DNA from: Phragmites australis
Lineage: Eukaryota; Streptophyta; Magnoliopsida; Poales; Poaceae
Direction: 5' to 3'
DNA: 64,000 bases
NCBI RefSeq assembly: GCF_958298935.1
Contig: NC_084933.1
Location: 25,878,334-25,942,333, forward strand
Program-made: the position numbers and the translations under genes
In this document: positions 24,016 to 33,377 of the stretch, one piece after another
How positions within the stretch are numbered: position 1 is the stretch's first letter
How the letters are laid out: each line of letters begins with the position of its first letter
Notes under the pieces: generated by a model
The model's database searches: none
The model's input: the letters and a program-made list of their open reading frames with translations, nothing else
Told to the model about the DNA's origin: nothing

Positions 24016-24131
24016 TAAGCTGTCCAGTTTCAGGGCTTCTCTTTCTTGGCAGGGAGAGTATGCGAAGCTGTAACTCTCTTCTACTCAGCCCTCTGCCAAA
24101 GAAGAGTTGCCCTGTAACAGGACCCAGCTTA
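24016..24131 (+). ncRNA. MIR399: MIR399 precursor hairpin
   Basis: The 3' arm at 24094-24114 starts TGCCAAAGAAGAG and ends TTGCCCTG. It differs by one base (A for G at nucleotide 9) from the miR399d-type sequence as I recall it. The 5' arm at 24031-24053 (CAGGGCTTCTCTTTCTTGG...) is its star strand. The pairing extends outward (taagctg-tcc against ggaccCagctta), giving a stem of about 45 pairs with a loop near 24055-24090. miR399 guides decay of PHO2 ubiquitin-conjugase mRNA and so raises phosphate uptake; it is induced by phosphate starvation through PHR factors. A TATA box and three P1BS-type sites lie upstream. The unit sits 1.6 kb after the SPX-MFS stop codon, on the same strand. Confidence 0.92.
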
Positions 24132-26208
24132 AGGTTCAGTTCTTCAGGATTGTAAAGGACAGTTTTGACAATTTCAAGCTTTCCGCTGCACTGCTAACTG
24201 AGTGTCGTTCCGAAGCTGATGCGAGGTTCGCATGCTTTGTATTACTGGCTTTACCTGTTTGTGTTCAAGCAGCTGAAGGAAATTGGTTCTTTTGTGTGCT
24301 TTCCTGTGTGGTTTGCTCTTTGCTGAATGTCAGGACACTAGATCCTTCGGGTTTACTCTTATTATGCAAAAAAAAGTTTTTCCTATATGGATGAACCAGA
24401 TGTTGTAATTTTCAGAAATTTTAATGTGATGAAAAATTTTTGTGGGCCGAAACCCTGCAGTAGGCTGGGCCTTCTCACCTTAGGCTGGCCCAGGCCCGCG
24501 GTCACTTGGCTTTAGTGGTGTCGGCTGCTAGGGTTAGGTAAAAGAGCTCTAGATGAGGATGAGGCTTAGGGGCTCCTGCGTCTGGCGATGGGCGGCGGCG
24601 GCAAAACGGCTAGGTCCGAGTCTTGCAAGGGCTCTAGGCAGACTGGTCCCTCTGCTAGCCGCCGGATCTGCCAGGGACTGCTAGATGTGAGGAGAGGGGC
24701 GCACACGATTCAGGGGATGAATCCCTCAGCCTCGACGTGCGCGTGGGTGAGCCTTCCTTTATTGACTCCCTCTGCTCTCCTCTTGGTAACTGCAGATTGA
24801 ATCACAATTTCTCTTTTTTCCTTCTCGGGTTGCACCGGCAAGTTTGTGCCCGAGATCTCCTCGTGCTTGGTCGGTGTGCTTGCTACCATGAAGGAAAAGC
24901 TGGTGGTGTCCGGAGTTGCACAACCGAGGCTCGCCCACACGTGCTGTCACAGTGTGGTAGGGTATTGTATCTCCGTCTTCCTTCTCCCTGGCAGCAACGA
25001 CGGGCGATAGGATTTATGAGACTACGACCTTCGAGTCGTGTCTTGCCTCTATTGTCAGCTCCTTTTGTCAATTCTCTCTATGAGTTTTTACCTTCTTTTG
25101 TCCTGAACAGTATGGCTAGTTGCGTATGTATGCTCTATGATGATGAAATTCATTGAAATTGGGTGTGTAGTGTAAGTACAATGGTTAGAGTCTGAGTAAT
25201 TCTCTGATTATCTTGTTGATCGAGGAGGTTGTGCTAGTTGTGTTACTGCCTGTATACCGAGTTCCAAGTCTCTTTTGTTCCCTGTATACACAACTTGTTA
25301 TCTTGTTTCCTGGTTACAGTGCTGCTGTTATTAGGTGGAGCTATAGAATTTGATGGTCTATTCTCTATTTCAATCTCAGTTTGCATAGCTTTACTTCTTA
25401 CTGTGATTCTGAACTATTAAGTAGCACTGTCCAGATAACTAGTTAGGTTTCAGAGATTTTTTTGTTAGATTCTGTTATTATGTGTGATCTTAGCTACATG
25501 CCCAGTTTTGATGTATATTGTGATCAGCTAGGGAGCGGAACTCTGTAGTTCTAGAGCCAGCTGTACAGAATCCTTTGAGAGCAAACATTAATTCTTCAAC
25601 TTGTTGTTCAGTACTATTATATACATGATGAATGATCTCTTTGTTTATGTACTGGTAGCTTATTCTTGCAAGCTCATGTATATCATTTATGATTTGTACT
25701 ACTCTTGTTATACTATTTATGGAATATGGGTATTCATAATCTTATTATCGCACATATTACAACACCAGGGCCATCAGCAGCTCTGTGTGTCATCTAATTT
25801 CACTGGGGATGTAAGAAAACACAAATTAGTCAAACCTAGGGATTCCTGCTGGCCTGATTTTTTGTTGGTACATTTGGTATGTACAATCAGGAATGCTGTA
25901 TAGAACAAGTAGTTCTAGGCCTATTACCGTATTACGGAAATTCACTCACGGTACTTCCACATTAGCCATACAATTTCGGCAGGAATGCTACCAATTAAAG
26001 TTTTTACCCCTGCAACTCTTGCAGTGATAATGCACAAATACTTAGAATGGAATAATAATTTTTTTTTAGATTAGAATGGAAGAATAGTAAGGAGGTGAGA
26101 TCTTGACCATCCTTCAACTATCATAATTAACAATACCCACCTCCAAAAGTCCAAATACCAGGACTTAAAAGACAGTTAGAAAAAAAAAGGATCCACAATC
26201 AACAATAC
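24132..26208. other. Intergenic; MIR399 transcript tail and unresolved sequence
   Basis: The first few hundred bases are probably the rest of the MIR399 primary transcript. From about 24440 there is 'gtgggccgaaaccctgcag...ggctgggcc', then a GC-rich block to 25060 and a T-rich block to 25900. This looks like the leader and first intron of a transcript, or an LTR, but no coding exon is recognisable. Confidence 0.35.
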
Positions 26209-26440
26209 CTTCAATTGCTTCCCTTGGAGTCTTGAAGCCAAGCAAGACCAATGCTCTTCCAGAATCGGTCAATCGGTTGCCCCCCTGGCCAGCTTTCTTG
26301 GTGCTGATATCAAAGAGAGGTTTTGTTAAATAATTTTTTATCATAAATGCATATTTCTCATAGGGAAAGGAAAGCATGAAAGGAGAAGCAAAGCCCTTAC
26401 CTCACGGAAACTTTGGCTGCTTGATGAAAGCCTTCTCAAT
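26209..26440 (-). pseudogene. 40S ribosomal protein S11 (uS17) gene fragment
   Basis: Two minus-strand exons keep their splice sites. 26440-26401 reads IEKAFIKQPKFP and ends at a GTAAGG donor. 26303-26209 reads TKKAGQGGNR, then a garbled stretch, then [12 protein letters not shown], ending at a GTATTG donor. Normal S11 (about 155-160 residues) has [22 protein letters not shown] here. The garbling comes from two small tandem duplications, 8 bases (attgaccg) and 4 bases (cttg), which shift the frame and then restore it. The first exon (MAEQ) and everything after EAIEG are absent, so this is a truncated genomic copy, not a processed one. Confidence 0.85.
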
Positions 26441-27494
26441 CTGAAAAATGGGAGCATATGCAGAAACATTAGACACAATATCTTAGCTAGAAACTACATA
26501 AACTGATAATAAATAAACCGATCTTGCAAACGATCTATAACTAATGCAGTAAAAAGATCCACACAAACCATACAAAATCGCACCGTCACCGATGCATGGC
26601 TACCATTACTGCACTGTGGATTTAGTAAACAGAACAGGCGTAATCACCACTGAATGCAACGGCGGATCTTGACTTAAAACACTTCTTGCATACAGATGAA
26701 GTGCAGCAAACAAAACTCGATATATCTCATGTCTCGTGAAACATACCACGACCCAGTGATCAGAATATACTGCGAGTCTGCGATTATCGTGTCTTGACGA
26801 AAACTAAGACGAGGCACCCAACATTAACAAAGTGATAAGTGATATCGGTAAGTACAGTACACAAATAAATCACACCCAATCCCCCATCAGGAAAACAAAT
26901 CACACCTAATCCAATACCAACCACATAATCTCATCAAACTCTAATATACACAACAGACGAATCCGCAACGGTCAAGGGCCCTCATCAAGGAGGTGCAGCA
27001 CTAGGTACCACCAATACACGATCCTTTGAGATGTATCAAGCTGCAAATCTCCACTCGTTGCCATTCCACGTCAACCCACGCAAACTCAGTGGCGACAGAA
27101 TGACTGCAGCAACTCAGGAAACTTCTCCGCGGACATGGCATGGCGCCTGAACACAAGCAGAAAGCACAGTTGCATGGGACCAGACCATATCAGGGACAGG
27201 AGGCGCTCCTACCTAGCCACGCGCAGTTGGCGAGGATGGACGAGGACGATGTTGGAGAAGACAGCGGAAAACTACGGCGCTGGAGCAGAGGAAGAAGAGG
27301 TTGGAAAGGGTGGTGGAATCGCCATAGGGGCGGGCGCCGGCCATGGAGGCGGCATGAAGACGGCGGGCCGGCGACTGGGGCGCCGTCGCTGTCGCCGGGG
27401 CGGACGTGGGACTGGAGTACTGGACCCAGTTTTGGAGGCTGACGCGTGGGTCCGCTTTTCTTAGCCCAACGGATAATATCGGCCACACCGCGGC
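26441..27494. other. Intergenic gap
   Basis: Holds sequence that in a functional S11 gene would be intron 1 and promoter. A GC-rich block at 27130-27470 has overlapping open frames on both strands, none of which I recognise. A short minus-strand frame near 27350-27220 could be a leader or first exon, but nothing supports it beyond composition. Confidence 0.3.
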
Positions 27495-27828
27495 AAGTTT
27501 AAAAATAAGCATGTCACCTTCCCACGAATGACATGTTAAAAAAAATATACAACATTCCATTACTCTTAAAATTCAGAATACTACATAAATAGTCATGAAA
27601 ATTCTAAAAAAGACTTATAGTCATGAAAAACACTTCTCATTGTATAAGTGATTTTCTGAGATGAAAATTTTGTGAAGCTAGACGATAAAATCCTCTACGC
27701 TATAATTTTTTTAGAATTTTTATGACTATATACATAGTATTTTGAATTTTAAGAGTAATAGAATGTTGTATTTTTATTTTTTTTAATCTATTGCCGGTTG
27801 AAAAGTCGACAGATTTATTTTTAAACCT
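27495..27828. mobile_element. Foldback MITE with long imperfect inverted repeats
   Basis: The two halves are reverse complements. The left arm 'acaacattccattactcttaaaattca' (27550-27576) mirrors 27746-27774, and the match continues outward through runs of A/T to 'agtttaaaaata' on each side. Arms are about 130 bases around a short centre. No transposase. The ends are approximate and no target duplication was assigned. Confidence 0.75.
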
Positions 27829-28306
27829 ATCGCACGTTGAAAAGATGACATACAAATATTCGTGCTATTTTTTAAAACGATGCTTAAATTTGCAAATATT
27901 GAAAATTAAAAATAAAAAAGAAGAGAGGCCAGTGTGGGCCTGGCAGATTTGGGCCTCTGGGACCAGTGCGGATCAGGCCTCGTCCACCTATATCGGCCTA
28001 ATTCGAGGGCCCATTAATCTTCGGTAAGAGAGCTGCGATGGAAGAAGGCCCAACGCTTCTTCTGGGCTGTGCCTGGATTTGAGGCTGAGCCCCCGATGTT
28101 TCTCGAGGCCGCTCGAGAGAGCAACCGCGACCCGGAAAGCTGCGGTTCTGAATCCTGAAACGAAATCTGCAACCAATTTTCAAGCGCAGAACGAAAGCTC
28201 GCGGAGCTACTTGTCGTTGACATCCCGGCTCCCATCCAACCCACCCACCGCCGCGCGAAGTATAGAAAACCAGAAGAGGCTACAAAAGCTAGGGGCGCAA
28301 CGCGAG
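27829..28306 (+). promoter_or_regulatory. CCS upstream region and leader
   Basis: AT-rich to about 27930, then moderately GC-rich into the CCS start codon. It probably holds the promoter and 5' untranslated region; no clear TATA box was chosen. Confidence 0.4.
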
Positions 28307-31300
28307 ATGGTGGGCTTCCTCCGGGCCTTCGCCGCCGCCTCCGCTGTGCCCGCAGCAGCCTTCGCAGCATACGCGCTCTCCTCCTCCTCACCCTCCACCT
28401 CCAAGCTCCACTTCCCCCTGCCCGCCTCCTTCTCCTCCTTCACCACCACCACCACTTCCGCGCGCGCCGTCACTCCGATGGCCGCCACCGCCACGGCCGA
28501 TCTCTCAGCCCCTGATAAGGTTTGGTTGCTTCCTTTCGTCGTTGCCTATACGTGCTCGCCTCGCCTGAGTTCTGGAGTTTTTCTGACCTTGTGCTGTCCT
28601 TTGGTGTGTTGCAGGAGACGGCGCTTCCGGAGCTCACGGTACGTGCTCCTCAAATCACTTGACTAGAACCTCCTGTTTTAGACTGGCCGCGACGCTACTG
28701 GGGCAGGAAGACGATTTCGGGAACCTTAATTTAGTTTTTTTCTGGGATTAGATACTCGATTGGGTTGGTGATTGAGAAGTGGGGAGTTGAGTTACAGGAA
28801 TTCCAACTCCAGGTTTAAACAGCTGGCCACTAGGTCGGGTGCTTACGGTGATATATGTTCAGGTAGGCTTATTGCTGTAGATGGCCTGCTGACTAGATTG
28901 TTTTCTGTAATTAGTGTTAATTTTGCACTTAGAAGAGCTGGTAAGCCATTTAGTGGGTGTTCGCGCCATTAGCAATCTGACTTAGATTAGGTCAGTCGAG
29001 TTAGTGAATTTTGGATGCACTTGCATATGTTGTGCTAAGGGAATTCACCTGAGTATTGTGTATGCATTTAGTTTCATTGTTCTCCCTGTTGCTTGAAGAT
29101 ACCTGCAAAAGCTTAAATAAATTTTGGACATGGAAGGGCTAGGGGGAAGGCTAAGTTGAGCCATTTGTACACCGAGTATCTGATCTTCAGTGTGTTGAAG
29201 TTCAGGCTGTAATAGAACAGTTAAAAGGGATAGGTATTTACTTAATTTTACAGGAGTTTTATTGAAGGGAGAAAACAAAATCTGAGTATGATGGCCAGAT
29301 TTTCAGTATCATGATATGATGTTGACCAACAAATTATCCAAATGCTTATGTGTTTCTCACACATGAGATAAAATATTAAGAAGGTCCAAGGTTTTAATTC
29401 TAATTTGCTTGAACTAAAGTTCTCTGTCATATTTGTAAAGAACAGTGCCTTTAGCACATATGACTAAAGAACATATTGTAAATCTTCCTTACAAGGTAAG
29501 TTCTATTGTGCAAATGTGATCTAGTCATAATATATGATTAGGTACTTCAGTAACTAAGTTGTGCGGTTCTAAAATCTACTGCAAAGTGTAACTGTTTCAT
29601 TCTGAAAAGAATGACATGTTCAAGGTGGATTGGGATGCTCCTGGCATGCAAATGCAGCTGGAACTACACGATTCAGTCCTTTTGGAGTGGATTTTGGCAT
29701 TATCTTCTGCAATTTCGAGTTCTTATGTACTGTAGATCTAACTACGAATGCAGTCTAGAAACACAATGGTGCAATGGATACATTTTATTTCTTTTAGTTC
29801 TATAAATCACGCTGTCTGTAGATTTTGTCTCAACAAACTATTTTAGCTTGTGTTTCCTTGTACATTCCTTAGTTGGGAAATCAAACAGCAGATCGTTCAT
29901 ATTCGTTGTGTGTTTTCTTGTGATATTCTTTATTTCTCAATGCAAAGAATTATTTAATAATCTAGTGCCTTATACGGTCTGAAGACAGAGTTCATGGTGG
30001 ACATGAAATGTGAGGGCTGTGTTACTGCAGTGAAAAACAAGCTTCAAACTCTTGAAGGTACAGAGCCATATTATTTACTTCTCTATTGATTGAATGAACT
30101 TCTATGCTTTATAATTCATCCATTTCTTTGGTTTAAGAAGGCTGCCTATTGCTACAGGAATAAGAAACATCGAGGTGGACTTGGATAACCAGGTTGTTAG
30201 AGTTCTTGGGTCTCTCCCAGTGAAGACAATGTTAGATGCTCTGCATCAAACAGGCCAAGATGCACGTCTGATTGGGCAAGGAGACCCAAATGGTTTGTGT
30301 TAATTTATATATTTTTCAGCGTCTTTTCTATATAAATTCTTTCAAATTAGCCTGCGTATTTGGTGGTATTATTGTCATTTAATTGTGTGATGCTTATTTT
30401 TTATGTTTTGTTATGAAGCTTATAGATCAATATTGGGTGATACGATACTGGTTTCTTTCTTTGACAAGCCATTCTAGCATTGAACCTTGGCACTTTTGCA
30501 TGCACCCCTCTTTCACATTGAAAGTTGTACTGACGTTGTGAAGATCTTTGCTTTTACTGCAGTGCTCCTCCAGTATCTAGTTTCATCTTTAAAAGCTTTA
30601 ACCTGCACCAGTTCTAGTTTGGCAAAGTATTGTTTCATTTTTCCATTGGCGTTTACTAAATAAGGCAGTCTGCTGATTGGTTGCATGTTTTATTTTGCTG
30701 ATGTCCTGCACGTGTTTTCTATTGTGAGGACTAATTGTGTGCCCTAACATTTGCAGATTTTTTAGTTTCTGCTGCTGTTGCTGAATTCAAAGGGCCTGTT
30801 ATATTTGGTGTTGTTCGTCTGGCCCAAGTTAACATGGAATTGGCTAGAGTTGAAGCCACCTTTAGTGGTCTATCACCTGGTAAACATGGATGGTCAATAA
30901 ATGAGTTTGGGGATTTGACAAGAGGTGCAGAAAGTACTGGCAAAGTATATAATCCTCCAGATTATTTATCCGATAAGGTAATGATCAACACTTGAAATTA
31001 TTTGGAGAGGCTAATTTATGGTTTATATATATGATTGGGTGGGGTTAATTGGAGAGGATTAGGGATTTTCAACTGTTATTTTGATTTTTCGAAGAATAAG
31101 AAATGACTAACCTATGCCATCAGTTATGAATGATAGAGTACTACAATTTCGAAGCCATGCGTTTTCATAGCTGATGGTTGTTTCCAGACTCCATTGCACT
31201 TCATTACATGATCTTTTAAAATTGTATTGGGACCTGCTGCTATATGACTATCTCACCAAATTGGTTATTTCTATTTCTTTCGCAGCCCGTCCTACTACTA

Positions 31301-33086
31301 TTTATTCATAAATACAAAGGTCAAAATTGGCCAAATTAAATAGGTTACTTGCATATACCATTGTAAGGCACGCGTATTCCAAGCAAATACCAGTGTCAAT
31401 GGAGATAATTAGAGCATCTTTAACAGGCTAGTCAAATTTCACCCTTCATCCATTTGGCTATCCACTCTAAAAGATTTCCTCTCTATATTTCTACACACTT
31501 CAGCAGACTAGCCAAATTTCACTCTTCATATCCCATTTCATTGTCGGGACCCACACGTCAGCCTCTCTCCTCTTTCTTTTCCTCCCCTGCCTGTATCGAT
31601 TCCTCTCTCTCCCGTTCCATTGCAACCCCAATCGGAGAGAGAGAGAACAAGGAGGCCAGGGAGCCACGTGATGGAGGCTGAGCGTCAGAGCGTGGCGGGA
31701 GGCGGTTGCTGCCGCGACGACGGAGGCAGCGGACGGCGGTTGATGACGCGACGGGGCAACCTCCTGTGGCGACGGTGTTGGCAGAGGAGGCCAGGGACGG
31801 CGCACGTCGGCGGGCTGACGAAGACGAGTTGGCCTCCTGTGGCGCACGGACGAGGGAGCCGAGTTCGGCGGCGTCAGTGGAAGAGGGAGCCGAGCCTGTG
31901 ACGGCGCGCGGCGTTTGGCCAAGTCAGAAAAGGCGGGCCAGGGAGCGGTCAGGGTAGCGAGCTCGGGGGCGCCAGTCGATTCCGAAGGAAGAAGTGAAGG
32001 GAGATAGCAGGAGGAGGACGACCGTTGGCCGATGGCGTGCGAAAGAACGCCCGCTACATGTGGCATGTGAGGACCTAGGTATGGAGGGCTAGGCAAAATA
32101 GAGGGTGCAATGGCGTGTCTGTTGGAGAGTGTTTTTCAGACCATTTGGTCGTTTTGGCGGATAGAGGGAACTATGGCTATGCTGTTGGAGTAGCTCTTAC
32201 TTGTTCCATGCAGTTCATTTTTTGTCACAGTTCATAAAGCAAACAACCACAGCAGTATGTCTCTACAGCCCCTGGTGAGCTACTGATCTAATACTACTGT
32301 GCATTCATTGTGACTTGAATGCAATGACCGAATTCACCAAACTAAATAGCTCCTGTAAATATCAGTAACACAATGGTCTACTAGCTTGTTTTCATATGCT
32401 GCAGCACATGCGCTGTCACCTGTCAGATCATAGCAGATTGGAATTGATTGACTGTGGTTCACCTCACCGGTGAGTCTGGTCGGGTGGGCCTTCTTTTTTA
32501 CTTTTTGCATTTAGTACATTAGATTTGTATAGCATAATTTTACAATGGGAACATCTTTCGGGAAGATGACGATTGACTGCAAACTGAAGGCTGGATTTGT
32601 TTTCCGTTAGAGGTTTGAAGGAGTCACGCTGTATTTCCTTGAGTGGTGAGTCCTTCAAAATGGTTTTGAGAAATAACATGTGTGCTTAGAAAGAACAATG
32701 TTTGACCTCTATCTTAACACAATATTCAAGCATTTTGCTATTTTGGGTCATGGCAATTTGATAACATATGTGTTTTAAGTCATGGCAGTAACCTCTAATC
32801 CTTTTCGAATTAATTTGGAACCTCGGACATTTATACTTTGCTGAGACAGCGTCTTGGTGACCTGGGAACACTTGTTGCTGAGGAGAACGGGGAAGCCCAT
32901 TTCTCAGGATCAAAAGAGAAAATGAAAGTTGTCGACTTGATTGGCCGCTCTGTTGCTCTGTATGCAACCGAGGACAGATCAGACCCCGGCATTGCAGCAG
33001 CCGTGATTGCAAGAAGTGCCGGGGTTGGGGAGAACTACAAGAAGCTCTGCACCTGTGATGGTGTCACCATTTGGGAATCAAGCTAA
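28307..33086 (+). CDS. CCS: Copper chaperone for superoxide dismutase (CCS)
   Basis: Six exons: 28307-28519, 28615-28638, 29985-30057, 30158-30292, 30757-30977, 32850-33086, giving 300 residues. The N-terminus is a serine/threonine-rich plastid transit peptide, with a second in-frame Met at residue 58 that could start a cytosolic form. Domain 1 is a heavy-metal-associated fold with the copper site MKCEGC (Cys88, Cys91). Domain 2 (from about 128) is SOD-like (GPVIFGVVRLAQV, LSPGKHGWSINEFGDLT). Domain 3 ends with the CxC motif CTC (Cys289, Cys291) needed for copper transfer and disulfide formation in Cu/Zn-SOD. Exon 6 carries a miR398-type site at 32852-32872. Intron 5 holds a 785-base DNA transposon. 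Exon 2 is only 24 bases. From memory the rice orthologue lies close to SPX-MFS1. The frame is intact. Confidence 0.95.
31412..32196. mobile_element. PIF/Harbinger-type non-autonomous element in CCS intron 5
   Basis: Flanked by direct TTA repeats (31409-31411 and 32197-32199). Its ends are GAGCATCTTTAACAG and CTGTTGGAGTAGCTC, imperfect inverted repeats of the 'gagcatctccaacag' kind common in grass MITEs. The 785-base interior is GC-rich from about 31600 to 32050 and has no transposase. The TTA duplication supports PIF/Harbinger. Confidence 0.75.
32852..32872 (+). promoter_or_regulatory. miR398 target site in CCS exon 6
   Basis: The site (core GGTGACCTGGGAACAC) pairs with miR398 nucleotides 2-17 with one G:U wobble opposite nucleotide 8 (two if the miRNA has G at nucleotide 15). 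The first miRNA base and the last four are unpaired. CCS1 of Arabidopsis is a validated miR398 target at the same codons (LGDLGTL), so this is a conserved coding-region site. It predicts loss of CCS mRNA under copper shortage. Confidence 0.8.
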
Positions 33087-33377
33087 GCCTATTAGTACCG
33101 TCGAGTTTTCCATACTACTGCAATTTGCTCCCATATGTTGTTGTACACGCATTAATGTAGAAACAATGAACCAGCTAAGGTGCATTTGGAAATAAGCATG
33201 ATACATTGAGGAATAAAGCTTGTTTCGATGAGGAGCTTGACATCATTTTGTTTGCGCCGGTTAGTGGAACTCCCGTGCTGCCGCTGCTGTGCATAAACTG
33301 GTATCTCTTGCTTGATTACCCATGAGGCAGATGTTTCTGCTCCAACGCCTGACTAATGCAAAGCAGAAAAAACAAGC
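33087..33377. other. Convergent 3' spacer between CCS and the subtilase
   Basis: 291 bases shared by the 3' untranslated regions of two genes that face each other. An AATAAA sequence lies at about 33212 for CCS. Transcript ends may overlap. Confidence 0.4.
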
